Positions 32,920 through 42,428 are shown, numbered from the stretch's first letter. The stretch is 56,251 nt of DNA from Mycobacterium simulans (GCF_900232995.1 NZ_OCVX01000007.1:248992-305242); one strand, 5' to 3'. Numbers and translations: made by a program. The notes: generated by a model not told the origin, from the sequence alone.

Positions 32920-33729
32920 GTGAGTTTGGTCCTTATTGAAAACCCCCGGCCCGAGATTGCGCTAATCACGCTTAACCGGCCTGAGCGGATGAACTCGATG
33001 GCTTTCGACGTCATGGTGCCGCTCAAAGAGGCCCTGGAGCAGGTCACCTACGACAACTCCGTGCGCGTAGTTGTGCTGACCGGGGCGGGTCGAGGGTTCT
33101 CTTCGGGCGCAGATCACAAGTCCGCGGGCACCGTGCCTCATGTCGAGGATTTGACCCGCCCGACGTACGCGCTGCGTTCTATGGAGTTGCTCGACGACGT
33201 CATCCTGGCGTTGCGCCGGTTGCACCAACCGGTGATCGCCGCGGTGAACGGCCCGGCGATCGGCGGTGGGCTGTGCCTGGCGCTGGCCGCAGACATCAGG
33301 GTGGCCTCGACAACCGCTTACTTTCGGGCCGCCGGCATCAACAACGGACTGACCGCAAGCGAACTGGGGCTCAGCTACCTGCTGCCCAGGGCCATCGGAT
33401 CGTCACGTGCGTTCGAGATCATGCTGACCGGTCGGGATGTCAGTGCCGAGGAAGCCGAACGGATCGGGCTGGTGTCGTGTCAGGTGCCGGAAGGCCAATT
33501 GCTGGACACCTGCTATGCGATCGCCGCCCGGATGGCGGCGTTCTCGCGACCGGGAATTGAGTTGACCAAACGTACGCTGTGGGGTGGACTAGACGCCGCC
33601 AGCCTGGAAGGGCACATGCAGGCCGAGGGCCTGGGACAACTGTTCGTTCGTCTGCTGACGGCCAACTTCGAAGAAGCAGTAGCCGCGCGCGCGGAGCGAA
33701 GGCCGCCGGTTTTCACTGACGACAAATAG
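32920..33729 (+). CDS. echA12: Enoyl-CoA hydratase/isomerase family protein (EchA12-like)
   Basis: The 269-residue crotonase-fold protein has NRPERMNSMAFDVMVPL at the N-terminus, the oxyanion-hole segments GAGRGFSSGADHKS and NGPAIGGGLCLALAADIRVAS, and GLTASELGLSYLLPRAIG around the second active-site loop. It probably hydrates enoyl-CoA in fatty-acid or lipid turnover. GTG 32920 (VSLVLIENPRPE) is chosen because the frame upstream runs back into the repeats. It is followed 16 bp later by an ABC-F gene. M. tuberculosis counterpart: Rv1472. Confidence 0.9.
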   Translation: MSLVLIENPRPEIALITLNRPERMNSMAFDVMVPLKEALEQVTYDNSVRVVVLTGAGRGFSSGADHKSAGTVPHVEDLTRPTYALRSMELLDDVILALRRLHQPVIAAVNGPAIGGGLCLALAADIRVASTTAYFRAAGINNGLTASELGLSYLLPRAIGSSRAFEIMLTGRDVSAEEAERIGLVSCQVPEGQLLDTCYAIAARMAAFSRPGIELTKRTLWGGLDAASLEGHMQAEGLGQLFVRLLTANFEEAVAARAERRPPVFTDDK

Positions 33730-33745
33730 CCACAGGGGAGCGATT

Positions 33746-35383
33746 GTGATCACGGCTACGGACCTCGAGGTCCGCGCTGGTGCGCGCATTCTGCTCTCAC
33801 CCGATGGTCCCGACCTACGCGTGCAACCCGGCGATCGGATCGGGCTGGTCGGACGCAACGGTGCGGGCAAGACCACGACGCTGCGCATCTTGGCGGGGGA
33901 GAGCGAGCCGTACGCCGGGTCGGTTACCCGCAGCGGCGAAATCGGTTATCTGCCACAGGATCCCAAGGAGGGTGATCTCGACATCCTGGCCCGCGACCGG
34001 GTGCTGTCGGCGCGCGGACTCGACGTGTTGCTCACCGATCTGGAAAAGCAGCGGGCGCTGATGGCCGAGGTGGCCGACGACGACGCGCGCGACCGCGCAA
34101 TCCGCCGGTACGGCCAGCTCGAGGAGCGATTCGTCGCGTTGGGCGGCTACGGCGCCGAAAGCGAGGCGGGCCGAATCTGCGCGAGTCTCGGGCTGCCCGA
34201 ACGGGTGCTGACACAGCAACTGCGCACCCTGTCCGGCGGTCAGCGCCGGCGGGTGGAGCTGGCGCGGATTCTCTTCGCCGCATCGGAAGGCGGAGCCGGT
34301 GCTTCGGGTTCGGGGACCACGTTGCTGCTCGACGAGCCGACCAATCACCTCGACGCCGATTCGCTTGGCTGGCTGCGGGAATTCCTGCGGGCGCATACCG
34401 GCGGGCTGGTAATGATCAGCCACAACGTCGACTTGATCGCTGACGTGGTCAACAAGGTGTGGTTCCTGGATGCGGTGCGCGGTGAGGTCGACGTCTACAA
34501 CATGGGCTGGCAGAAATACCTCGACGCCCGTGCCACCGACGAGCAGCGTCGCCGTCGGGAACGCGCCAACGCCGAACGCAAAGCCGCCGCACTGCGTACC
34601 CAAGCCGCCAAGCTGGGCGCCAAAGCCACCAAAGCCGTTGCAGCACAAAACATGTTGCGTCGTGCCGATCGCATGATGGCCGCCCTCGATGAAGAGCGCG
34701 TCGCCGACAAGGTGGCCCGGATCAAATTCCCCACCCCGGCCGCGTGTGGTCGCACTCCGCTAGTGGCCAAGGGGCTGAGCAAGACGTATGGATCGCTTGA
34801 GGTATTCACCGGTGTCGATCTGGCTATCGACCGTGGCTCTCGGGTTGTCGTGCTGGGACTCAACGGTGCCGGCAAGACAACCCTGCTGCGATTGCTGGCC
34901 GGCGTCGAGCAAGCCGATGCCGGCGCGTTAGAGCCGGGGCACGGATTGCGGATCGGCTATTTCGCCCAGGAACACGACACGCTCGACAACGAAGACACCG
35001 TCTGGCAGAACATCCGCCACGCCGCACCCGAATCCGGTGAACAGGATCTGCGCGGTCTGCTAGGGGCCTTCATGTTCAGCGGCCCGCAGCTTGATCAGCC
35101 CGCGGGCACACTATCCGGCGGAGAAAAGACCCGTCTCGCGCTGGCCGGTCTGGTGGCGTCCACAGCCAACGTGTTGCTCCTCGACGAACCGACCAACAAT
35201 CTCGACCCGGCGTCGCGTGAGCAGGTGCTCGACGCGCTACGTAGCTATCAAGGCGCGGTGGTGCTGGTGACCCACGATCCCGGCGCCGCCGAGGCGCTCG
35301 ACCCGCAGCGCGTGGTGCTGCTGCCGGACGGCACCGAGGACTATTGGTCCGACGAGTATCGGGATCTCATCGAGCTGGCCTGA
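33746..35383 (+). CDS. ABC-F family ATPase
   Basis: The 545-residue protein holds two ABC domains and no membrane segments, the ABC-F layout. The first has GLVGRNGAGKTTTLR, LSGGQRRRVELARIL and LLLDEPTNHLDADS; the second has VLGLNGAGKTTLLR, LSGGEKTRLALAGL and LLLDEPTNNLDPAS. The roughly 80-residue charged helical linker between them (EQRRRRERANAERKAA onward) is the domain that reaches into the ribosome in characterised members. It likely acts on ribosomes (translation factor or antibiotic protection), not as a transporter. GTG 33746 follows GGGGAG. M. tuberculosis counterpart: Rv1473, annotated as macrolide transport. Confidence 0.92.
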   Translation: MITATDLEVRAGARILLSPDGPDLRVQPGDRIGLVGRNGAGKTTTLRILAGESEPYAGSVTRSGEIGYLPQDPKEGDLDILARDRVLSARGLDVLLTDLEKQRALMAEVADDDARDRAIRRYGQLEERFVALGGYGAESEAGRICASLGLPERVLTQQLRTLSGGQRRRVELARILFAASEGGAGASGSGTTLLLDEPTNHLDADSLGWLREFLRAHTGGLVMISHNVDLIADVVNKVWFLDAVRGEVDVYNMGWQKYLDARATDEQRRRRERANAERKAAALRTQAAKLGAKATKAVAAQNMLRRADRMMAALDEERVADKVARIKFPTPAACGRTPLVAKGLSKTYGSLEVFTGVDLAIDRGSRVVVLGLNGAGKTTLLRLLAGVEQADAGALEPGHGLRIGYFAQEHDTLDNEDTVWQNIRHAAPESGEQDLRGLLGAFMFSGPQLDQPAGTLSGGEKTRLALAGLVASTANVLLLDEPTNNLDPASREQVLDALRSYQGAVVLVTHDPGAAEALDPQRVVLLPDGTEDYWSDEYRDLIELA

Positions 35384-35477
35384 GCAACCGCAAGCGTTTT
35401 CGCCCAAATCGGCCCGCTGGCGGCAGCAGGTTCTTACGCTAGGTGCTCGGGGATCGTCAGCATGGGCGGAGGTAGCG

Positions 35478-35669
35478 ATGCGGAAGTCGAAGAAGACCCG
35501 CGATCAGTTATTGCATGAGTTGCGCAACGCTTACGAGGGTGGGGCCAGCATTCGCAATCTGGCGGCCACCACCGGCAGGTCCTACGGATCCATCCACAGC
35601 ATGCTGCGAGAGTCCGGTACCACCATGCGCAGCCGCGGCGGCCCCAATCACCGCTCCCGGCCTCGATAG
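35478..35669 (+). CDS. 63-residue helix-turn-helix protein (Rv1473A-like)
   Basis: The product is small and basic: a first helix KTRDQLLHELRNAYEGG, then SIRNLAATTGRSYGSIHSML, which has the pattern of a helix-turn-helix, and an Arg-rich tail. It resembles the small HTH family found in actinomycetes near developmental or repressor loci. It starts at ATG 35478 after GGAGG. It is convergent with the TetR gene, 6 bp apart. Targets are unknown. M. tuberculosis counterpart: Rv1473A. Confidence 0.8.
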   Translation: MRKSKKTRDQLLHELRNAYEGGASIRNLAATTGRSYGSIHSMLRESGTTMRSRGGPNHRSRPR

Positions 35670-35675
35670 GCGAAT

Positions 35676-36239
35676 TTAGTTGCGGCGCACCGAGTTCTCC
35701 ACCAGGTCGAGGACCGCGGACAGCCGTTGCGGGTCTTCGCCGGACGCAAGCCGGGCCACCAATCCGTCGAGCACCAGGTCCAGGTAACACTGCAACACGT
35801 CGCCCGGGACGTCGTCACGCACCCGGTTGGCCTCCTTCTGCCGGCGTAGGCGGTCCGTCGTCGCCGCGGCCAGTTCCGCGGAGCGCTCCGCCCAGCCGCG
35901 GCTGAACTCGGGGTCGTTTCGCAGCTTGCGCGCGATCTCCAACCGGGTGGCCAGCCAATCGAATTGGTCTGGGGCGGCCAGCATGTCACGCATCACCTGG
36001 ATGAGGCCCTCGCGGGACGCGACGTCGGCCATCCGCTCGGCATCCTCGCGCGCCAGCGCAAAGAACAGCGCGTCCTTGTCGCGAAAGTGGTGGAAGATCG
36101 CACCGCGCGACAACCCGATCGCCTGTTCCAGTCGCCGGACGGTGGCCTTGTCATAACCGTATTCGGCGAAACAGCGGCGAGCGCCGTCGAGGATTTGACG
36201 ACGGCGAGCCGCCAGGTGATCCTCGCTGACCTTGGGCAC
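35676..36239 (-). CDS. TetR-family regulator, probable aconitase regulator
   Basis: The 187-residue protein has an N-terminal TetR helix-turn-helix (RRQILDGARRCFAEYGYDKA, VRRLEQAIGLSRGAIFHHF) and an all-helical ligand domain. It lies 20 bp downstream of acn on the same strand, so the two are cotranscribed. The equivalent gene in Corynebacterium, acnR, represses aconitase, and Rv1474c has the same position in M. tuberculosis. The start is GTG 36239. Autoregulation through the acn promoter is likely but not seen directly. Confidence 0.9.
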   Translation of the reverse strand: MPKVSEDHLAARRRQILDGARRCFAEYGYDKATVRRLEQAIGLSRGAIFHHFRDKDALFFALAREDAERMADVASREGLIQVMRDMLAAPDQFDWLATRLEIARKLRNDPEFSRGWAERSAELAAATTDRLRRQKEANRVRDDVPGDVLQCYLDLVLDGLVARLASGEDPQRLSAVLDLVENSVRRN

Positions 36240-36259
36240 GAGAGGCCGGCTTAGTGGGC

Positions 36260-39082
36260 CTAGCCCGACTTGAGCATGTTGCGCAGCACGTACTGCAGGA
36301 TGCCGCCGTTGCGGTAGTAGTCCGCCTCACCGGGGGTGTCAATGCGCACCACCGCGCCGAACTCTATTGGACCGTCGGCCCCGCCTTCTTTGGTGGCGGT
36401 GACTTTGACCGTCTTGGGCGTCTTGCCGTCGTTGAGCGCTTCGATGCCGGTGATGTCGAACACCTCCGTGCCGTCCAGCCCTAGGTCCTTGGCCGACTTG
36501 CCTGCGGGGAATTGCAGGGGTATCACGCCCATGCCGATCAGGTTGGAACGGTGGATGCGCTCGAACGACTCGGCGATCACCGCCCGAACTCCCAGCAGTA
36601 ACGTGCCCTTGGCCGCCCAGTCCCGGGAGGAACCCGATCCGTACTCTTTACCGCCCAGCACAACCAGCGGAATGTTTTGTGCCGCATAGTTTTGCGCAGC
36701 GTCGTAGATGAACGCCTGCGGGCCGTCGGGCTGGGTGAAGTCGCGAGTGTACCCGCCGGACACGTCATCGAGCAGCATGTTGCGCAGCCGGATGTTGGCG
36801 AAGGTGCCGCGAATCATCACCTCGTGGTTGCCGCGCCGCGACCCGAAGGAGTTGTAATCCTTGCGCTCGACGCCATGTTCGTCGAGGTACTGCGCCGCCG
36901 GGGTGCCCGGTTTGATGGCGCCGGCGGGGGAGATGTGGTCGGTGGTCACCGAGTCACCAAGCAGCGCCAGCACCCGGGCCCCGGTGATGTTGGCGACCGG
37001 CTCGGGATCGGCGGACATGCCCTCGAAGTACGGTGGCTTGCGCACGTACGTCGAATTCTGATCCCATTCGAAGGTGTTGCCGCTCGGGGTCGGCAGGTTG
37101 CGCCAGCGCTCGTCGCCCTTGAAGACGTCGGCGTAGTTCGTGGTGAACATCTCCTGGTTGATCGCAGAGGCGATGGTGTCGGAGACATCCTGTTGCGAAG
37201 GCCAGATGTCTTTGAGGAAGACATCTTTACCATCACTATCGGTACCCAGCGGCTGCGAATCGAAGTTGAAGTCCATGGTCCCGGCAAGCGCGTAGGCGAT
37301 TACCAAGGGTGGCGACGCCAAGTAGTTCATCTTCACATCGGGGTTGATGCGCCCCTCGAAATTCCGGTTGCCCGACAAGACGGCGGCCACCGAAAGGTCG
37401 TTGTCGTTAACCGCCTTCGAGATCTCCTCGGGCAGTGGGCCGGAGTTGCCGATACAGGTGGTGCAGCCGTAGCCGACCAGATAGAAGCCGAGCTTCTCCA
37501 GATACGGCCACAGGCCGGACCTCTCGTAGTAGTCGTTGACCACCTGGGAGCCCGGTGCCATCGTCGTTTTAACCCAGGGCTTCGCGGCCAGCCCCTTCTC
37601 GACGGCATTGCGGGCCAAAAGAGCTGCGCCCAACATCACCTCAGGGTTGGAAGTGTTGGTGCACGACGTGATCGCGGCAATCACCACCGCGCCGTGGTCG
37701 AGCACGAATTCGCCGAGTTCGTCGGATTTCACCGGCACGGGCTTGCTCACCCGTCCGTCGGCGTTCGCGGCGGCGGAGTGCACGACCTCGACGTCGTCGT
37801 TGGCGAACGTGAGTTGCCCTGGGTCGCTGGCCGGGAATGTTTCCTCGACCACCTCGTCCAGTTTGGAGTGCTGCTCGGGCGCGGACCCGTCACCGACGTA
37901 CGCGGTGATCTGCTCGCGGAACGTGGACTTGGCCGCGGACAGTGCGATTCGGTCCTGCGGACGCTTCGGCCCCGCGATCGATGGCACCACGTCGGATAGG
38001 TTGAGCTCGAGGTACTCCGAGTACGCGGGCTCGTGCTTGGGGTTGTGCCACATGCCTTGCCGTTTGGCGTAGGCCTCGACCAACGCCACCTGCTCAGCTG
38101 TGCGACCGGTGAACCGCAGGTACTTGATGGTTTCGTCGTCGATCGGGAAAATCGCTGCGGTGGAACCGAATTCGGGGCTCATATTGCCCAGGGTGGCGCG
38201 GTTGGCCAGCGGCACCTCGGCCACACCCTCGCCATAGAACTCGACGAACTTGCCGACTACGCCATGCTTGCGCAGCATCTCGGTGACGGTCAGCACGACG
38301 TCGGTAGCAGTAACGCCGGGCTGAATCTCGCCGGTCAGCTTGAAGCCGACGACGCGGGGGATCAGCATCGACACCGGCTGACCGAGCATCGCGGCCTCGG
38401 CCTCGATGCCACCGACACCCCAGCCCAGGACACCGAGACCGTTGACCATCGTGGTGTGCGAGTCGGTGCCCACACAGGTGTCGGGGTACGCCACGCCATC
38501 GCGGGTCATCACCACGCTCGCCAGGTATTCGATGTTGACCTGGTGCACGATGCCGGTGCCCGGCGGTACCACCTTGAAGTCGTCGAACGCGCCCTGCCCC
38601 CAACGCAGGAACTGGTAGCGCTCACCGTTGCGCTGGTACTCGATCTCAACGTTGCGCTCGAACGCGTCGGCCCGGCCAAACAGGTCGGCGATCACCGAGT
38701 GGTCGATCACCAAGTCGGCGGGCGCCAACGGGTTGACCTTGTTCGGATTGCCACCCAGATCACCGATGGCCTCACGCATGGTGGCCAAGTCGACGATGCA
38801 CGGCACGCCGGTGAAGTCCTGCATCACGACTCGGGCGGGCGTGTATTGGATCTCGATGCTGGGCTCCGCCTTGGGATCCCAGTTCGCAATGGCTTCGATG
38901 TGATCCTTGGTGATGTTGGCGCCGTCCTCGTTGCGCAACAGGTTTTCGGCGAGGACCTTGAGGCTGTAGGGGAGTTTTTCCGTATTGGGAACGGCGTCGA
39001 GACGGTAGATCTGGTAACTTTTGTCGTCGACCTTGAGGGTGTCACGCGCTCCGAACGAATTCACCGAATCTTTGCTAGTCAC
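36260..39082 (-). CDS. acn: Aconitate hydratase (aconitase A / IRP1 type)
   Basis: Converts citrate to isocitrate in the TCA cycle using a [4Fe-4S] cluster. The 940-residue protein has the cluster cysteines in ITSCTNTSNPEVM and GYGCTTCIGNSGP, the substrate segments DSHTTMVNGLGVLGWGVGG and DHISPAGAIKPGTPA, and YGSGSSRDWAAKG in the swivelling domain. The start is GTG 39082 after GGGAG. Aconitases of this type can also bind RNA when the cluster is lost. Its promoter faces the next gene in 39083-39333. M. tuberculosis counterpart: Rv1475c. Confidence 0.96.
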   Translation of the reverse strand: MTSKDSVNSFGARDTLKVDDKSYQIYRLDAVPNTEKLPYSLKVLAENLLRNEDGANITKDHIEAIANWDPKAEPSIEIQYTPARVVMQDFTGVPCIVDLATMREAIGDLGGNPNKVNPLAPADLVIDHSVIADLFGRADAFERNVEIEYQRNGERYQFLRWGQGAFDDFKVVPPGTGIVHQVNIEYLASVVMTRDGVAYPDTCVGTDSHTTMVNGLGVLGWGVGGIEAEAAMLGQPVSMLIPRVVGFKLTGEIQPGVTATDVVLTVTEMLRKHGVVGKFVEFYGEGVAEVPLANRATLGNMSPEFGSTAAIFPIDDETIKYLRFTGRTAEQVALVEAYAKRQGMWHNPKHEPAYSEYLELNLSDVVPSIAGPKRPQDRIALSAAKSTFREQITAYVGDGSAPEQHSKLDEVVEETFPASDPGQLTFANDDVEVVHSAAANADGRVSKPVPVKSDELGEFVLDHGAVVIAAITSCTNTSNPEVMLGAALLARNAVEKGLAAKPWVKTTMAPGSQVVNDYYERSGLWPYLEKLGFYLVGYGCTTCIGNSGPLPEEISKAVNDNDLSVAAVLSGNRNFEGRINPDVKMNYLASPPLVIAYALAGTMDFNFDSQPLGTDSDGKDVFLKDIWPSQQDVSDTIASAINQEMFTTNYADVFKGDERWRNLPTPSGNTFEWDQNSTYVRKPPYFEGMSADPEPVANITGARVLALLGDSVTTDHISPAGAIKPGTPAAQYLDEHGVERKDYNSFGSRRGNHEVMIRGTFANIRLRNMLLDDVSGGYTRDFTQPDGPQAFIYDAAQNYAAQNIPLVVLGGKEYGSGSSRDWAAKGTLLLGVRAVIAESFERIHRSNLIGMGVIPLQFPAGKSAKDLGLDGTEVFDITGIEALNDGKTPKTVKVTATKEGGADGPIEFGAVVRIDTPGEADYYRNGGILQYVLRNMLKSG

Positions 39083-39333
39083 ATCAACTCCCGGGATTTA
39101 GTTCTCCCGCCGACGGGCCGTGTCGACGGTGCCACATCACTTTAACAGTACGCTTGTCCTGCATTGAGTGGCGGTCGGGTTTTGTCAGTCCTATCTACAG
39201 TGAGCGGGTGCTGCGCCCCGATTCAAGCCACGCACCCCCCCGCCGGCGCGTCGTCTGCGTCGTGTGAGTGTCGGCGAAAGAGCGCGATCGGGGACGGGGA
39301 CCGTGCTTCTAGTTCAGCGGGAGGAGCGACGCG
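39083..39333. promoter_or_regulatory. Divergent promoter region acn / Rv1476-like gene
   Basis: This 251-bp spacer carries promoters for acn (left) and the membrane-protein gene (right). ACTTTAACAGTA at about 39137 is AT-richer and may belong to the acn promoter. GGGAGGAG at 39319 is the ribosome site of the right-hand gene. An operator for the TetR regulator is expected here, but I could not recognise a convincing palindrome. Confidence 0.4.
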
Positions 39334-39912
39334 ATGTCCGGGCTAGATTCTTTCGGCCAATTGCCATTGCCCCAGACCGTCCCGTTCCTGCCTGCGTATA
39401 TCCCGCAAGACGTGGACATGGCTGCGGTCAAGGCTCAAGTCGCCGCGACCGGCGTCAGTGCGCCACCGGAGGCGGTGCCCGGGCTGCTCGGCGTGGTTCA
39501 TCATGCACACGACGAGGGCATCGACCTCAAGATCGTGCTGCTGGACCACAACCCCCCGAATGACACACCACTGCGGGATATCTCCACCGTCGTTGGCGCC
39601 GATTACCCGGATGCCACCGTGTTGACGCTGAGCCCCAACTACGTCGGCAGCTATAGCACGCATTACCCGCGCGTCACCCTGGAGGCGGGGGAGGACCATT
39701 CCAAGACCGGTAACCCAGTGCAGTCGGCACAGAACTTTTTGAATGAGTTGACAACTCCCGAGTTTCCCTGGACTGCATTGACCATTTTTTTGCTGATTGG
39801 TGTGCTCGCGGCGGCCGTCGGCACCCGGTTCCTGCAGCTGCGCAGTAGGCTGTCAGCAACATCGACTGAGACCGTGGAAGGTGTCGCGGAACAACCCGCC
39901 AAAGGCCTCTAA
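39334..39912 (+). CDS. Single-pass membrane protein (Rv1476-like)
   Basis: The 192-residue protein has an N-terminal soluble domain (residues 1-140) and one membrane helix at about 146-166 (WTALTIFLLIGVLAAAVGTRF), then a short charged tail. The soluble part (LKIVLLDHNPPNDTPLRDIS, DYPDATVLTLSPNYVGSYST) resembles TPM/DUF6676-type domains of unknown activity. No cleavable signal is seen, so the large domain probably sits on one side with the C-terminal helix as anchor. It lies just upstream of ripA-ripB, so a cell-envelope role is likely. M. tuberculosis counterpart: Rv1476. Confidence 0.82.
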   Translation: MSGLDSFGQLPLPQTVPFLPAYIPQDVDMAAVKAQVAATGVSAPPEAVPGLLGVVHHAHDEGIDLKIVLLDHNPPNDTPLRDISTVVGADYPDATVLTLSPNYVGSYSTHYPRVTLEAGEDHSKTGNPVQSAQNFLNELTTPEFPWTALTIFLLIGVLAAAVGTRFLQLRSRLSATSTETVEGVAEQPAKGL

Positions 39913-39981
39913 CCTGGCTATTTCGTTCAATCGGTCTCGACCTTCCGCTTCCCTTCGGCAAACCCTCAAGGTAACCGTTCG

Positions 39982-40050
39982 GTCACATTAATTGCACGTA
40001 CCGGGTGCACTTTGTGACATACGTTTCTTTAGCGTCAGATGTGACGTACG
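39982..40050 (+). promoter_or_regulatory. TGTGAC direct repeats upstream of ripA, candidate MtrA sites
   Basis: The 11-mer TGTGAC(A/G)TACG occurs at 40013-40023 and 40040-40050, 27 bp apart, and the inverted core GTCACA lies at 39982-39987. MtrA, the essential response regulator reported to control ripA in M. tuberculosis, recognises loose GTCACA-type repeats. The sites are 90-160 bp before the ripA start, which fits promoter control. A CRP-like site is the alternative reading. Confidence 0.5.
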
Positions 40051-40139
40051 GTGCAAATGATGCTTGTGATGCCTTTGGCGCTTTCAGTGACAACTGGCGC
40101 TGTCCGTCCGATTTTGAGCCATAGGAGAACTGAGTCCGA

Positions 40140-41558
40140 ATGAGACGGGCCCGCCGTAGCTCTGCTTCGCAAGCGGCCGCCAGGTTTGTGCGGCCGGCCA
40201 TTCCGTCGGTCGTCGGTGTTGCCCTGCTCCTGTGCACTCCTGGGCTGGTTCACGCGGACCCCAGCACGGACGCGATCGCGGTCCTGATCGCCGATGTCGC
40301 CAGGGCCAATCAGCGCCTGGAGGACCTGAGCGCCGCCGTTGAGATGGAACAGGAAAGCGTTAACAAGGCGCTCGTCGAGGTGGAGACCGCACGTGAGCAC
40401 GCGGCGGAAGCGCAACGCGAACTCGAGGTCAGCCAGCAGGCGGTCAAGGACGCCAACGAGGCCATTGCCGCAGCGCAACGTCGGTTCAACACGTTTGCCG
40501 CCGCCACATATATGAACGGTCCCTCGGACAGCTACCTCACCGCCAAGAGTCCCGAGGACATCATTGCCGCCGCGACCGCCACTCGAACCCTGACCGCCAG
40601 TTCTGCGACGGTGATGGCCAATTTGCAGCGGGCCAGGACCGAGCAGGTGAACAAGGAATCGGCGGCGCGGTTGGCCAAGCAAAACGCGGACAAGGCCGCC
40701 ACCGACGCGACGGCCAGCCAGGACGCGGCGGTGGCGGCGCTCACCGATACGCGGCGCAAGTTCGACCAGCAGCGCGACGAGGTCAACCGGCTGGCCGCCG
40801 AGCGCGACGAGGCGCAAGCCAAACTCCAGGCGGCCCGGCTCGTGGCGTGGTCCTCGGCTGGCGGCCAGGGCGCGCCGCCGTCGGATGGCATGTGGGATAC
40901 CGGAACAGGGCCCGGTGGTGGCCGTCGCTGGGATGGTTGGGACCCCACGTTGCCCATGATTCCCAGTGCCAACATCCCCGGCGACCCGATCGCCGTGGTC
41001 AACCAAGTGTTGGGGTACTCGGCCACGTCGGCGCAGGTCACCGCGCAAATGGGGCGCAACTTCCTGCAGCAGCTGGGCATACTCAAGCCCACCGACACCG
41101 GCATCACCAACGCCCCGACCGCTTCGGCGCCGAGCAGGATTCCGCGGGTCTATGGACGTCAGGCCTCCGAGTACGTGATTCGCCGCGGGATGTCTCAGAT
41201 CGGTGTGCCTTATTCCTGGGGCGGCGGGAACGCCGCGGGCCCCAGTAAAGGAATCGACTCCGGTGCCGGCATCACCGGCTTCGACTGTTCAGGCCTGGTC
41301 TTGTACTCGTTTGCCGGGGTTGGCATCAAGCTGCCGCACTACTCGGGTTCGCAATACAACCTGGGTCGCAAGATCCCTACCTCGCAGATGCGCCGCGGTG
41401 ACGTCATCTTCTACGGCCCGGGGGGCAGCCAGCACGTGACGATCTACCTCGGCGACGGTCAGATGCTCGAGGCGCCCGACATCGGTTTGAAGGTCCGTGT
41501 TGCCCCGGTACGAACCAGCGGCATGACGCCCTTTGTGGTCCGCTATATCGAGTACTAA
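40140..41558 (+). CDS. ripA: RipA, peptidoglycan D,L-endopeptidase (NlpC/P60)
   Basis: The 472-residue secreted hydrolase cuts the D-Glu/mDAP bond in the stem peptide and is needed for daughter-cell separation. The signal peptide spans about residues 1-39 (FVRPAIPSVVGVALLLC ... VHAD). A long coiled-coil prodomain follows (about 45-240), then a linker, and the NlpC/P60 domain from about 340. The catalytic triad is C383 in GFDCSGL, H432 in GGSQHVTIY and E444 in MLEAPD, identical in number to the M. tuberculosis enzyme Rv1477. It is followed 10 bp later by ripB. Confidence 0.96.
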   Translation: MRRARRSSASQAAARFVRPAIPSVVGVALLLCTPGLVHADPSTDAIAVLIADVARANQRLEDLSAAVEMEQESVNKALVEVETAREHAAEAQRELEVSQQAVKDANEAIAAAQRRFNTFAAATYMNGPSDSYLTAKSPEDIIAAATATRTLTASSATVMANLQRARTEQVNKESAARLAKQNADKAATDATASQDAAVAALTDTRRKFDQQRDEVNRLAAERDEAQAKLQAARLVAWSSAGGQGAPPSDGMWDTGTGPGGGRRWDGWDPTLPMIPSANIPGDPIAVVNQVLGYSATSAQVTAQMGRNFLQQLGILKPTDTGITNAPTASAPSRIPRVYGRQASEYVIRRGMSQIGVPYSWGGGNAAGPSKGIDSGAGITGFDCSGLVLYSFAGVGIKLPHYSGSQYNLGRKIPTSQMRRGDVIFYGPGGSQHVTIYLGDGQMLEAPDIGLKVRVAPVRTSGMTPFVVRYIEY

Positions 41559-41568
41559 ACGAGGATCT

Positions 41569-42288
41569 ATGCGCCACAAGCGATTTCGCATGATCAACCT
41601 AGCCTGGATCGCCGCATTGGTGACCGGGCTACTGATCGCTGTGGCCGCTCCAGCCACGGCCGAGCCCGGTCAGTGGGATCCCACGTTGCCGGCAACCGTC
41701 AGTGCGGGCGCGCCGGGAGATCCGCTCGCCGTCGCCAACGCTTCGCTGCAGGCCACCGCCCAAGCCACCCAAACCACGATCGATCTGGGCCGGCAGTTCC
41801 TCAGCGGACTGGGCCTCGGCCCCCCGAGCACTCCCGCCGCCAGCAGTCCCAACACCAGCCCGAGCCGGATTCCGCGTGCCAACGGCAGGCAGGCCATCGA
41901 GTACGTGATCCGCCGGGCCGGCTCCCAGATGGGGGTGCCGTACTCGTGGGGCGGCGGCACGTTGGAGGGGCCCAGCAAGGGCGTTGACTCCGGTGCGGGC
42001 ACCGTCGGCTTCGACTGCTCGGGACTGATGCGTTACGCGTTCGCCGGCGTCGGCGTCCTGATCCCGCGGTTTTCCGGCGACCAGTACAACGCCGGCAAGC
42101 ACATTCCTCCCTCGCAGGCCAGGCGCGGTGACCTGATCTTTTACGGCCCAGGCGGCAGTCAGCACGTCACGATGTACCTCGGCAATGGTCAGATGCTGGA
42201 GGCGTCCGGAAGTGCCGGCAAAGTCACCATCAGCCCCGTGCGGAAGTCGGGTATGACGCCGTTTGTGACCCGGATCATCGACTACTGA
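41569..42288 (+). CDS. ripB: RipB, peptidoglycan endopeptidase (NlpC/P60)
   Basis: The 239-residue protein has a signal peptide at about 1-31 (LAWIAALVTGLLIAVAAPATA), a short linker with AEPGQWDPTLPATVSAGAPG shared with RipA, and an NlpC/P60 domain with C150, H199 and E211 as catalytic triad. It lacks the RipA coiled-coil prodomain, so it is expected to be active without that form of inhibition. ATG 41569 follows ACGAGGA. It is a tandem duplicate of the RipA catalytic part. M. tuberculosis counterpart: Rv1478. Confidence 0.95.
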   Translation: MRHKRFRMINLAWIAALVTGLLIAVAAPATAEPGQWDPTLPATVSAGAPGDPLAVANASLQATAQATQTTIDLGRQFLSGLGLGPPSTPAASSPNTSPSRIPRANGRQAIEYVIRRAGSQMGVPYSWGGGTLEGPSKGVDSGAGTVGFDCSGLMRYAFAGVGVLIPRFSGDQYNAGKHIPPSQARRGDLIFYGPGGSQHVTMYLGNGQMLEASGSAGKVTISPVRKSGMTPFVTRIIDY

Positions 42289-42428
42289 TCCGGGTTCGAT
42301 TTGCTGTGCGCGACCCGCGGCGTCGACGGAATCCCGGAGGCCTGGAATAGTTGAACGCGGGCACGTCGCTGCCCGGTGACATTTGTCGTGTTGGCAGTCG
42401 TGTCCAAATGAGCTGTGGAGGGTTATTG

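Noticed and set aside
36677..39145. Long rightward frames opposite acn
   Set aside because: Shadows of the aconitase gene with Gly/Val/Arg-rich translation and no domain.
39913..40139. c-di-AMP (ydaO-type) riboswitch upstream of ripA
   Set aside because: Such riboswitches precede cell-wall hydrolase genes in actinobacteria, but I could not find the conserved core motifs here.
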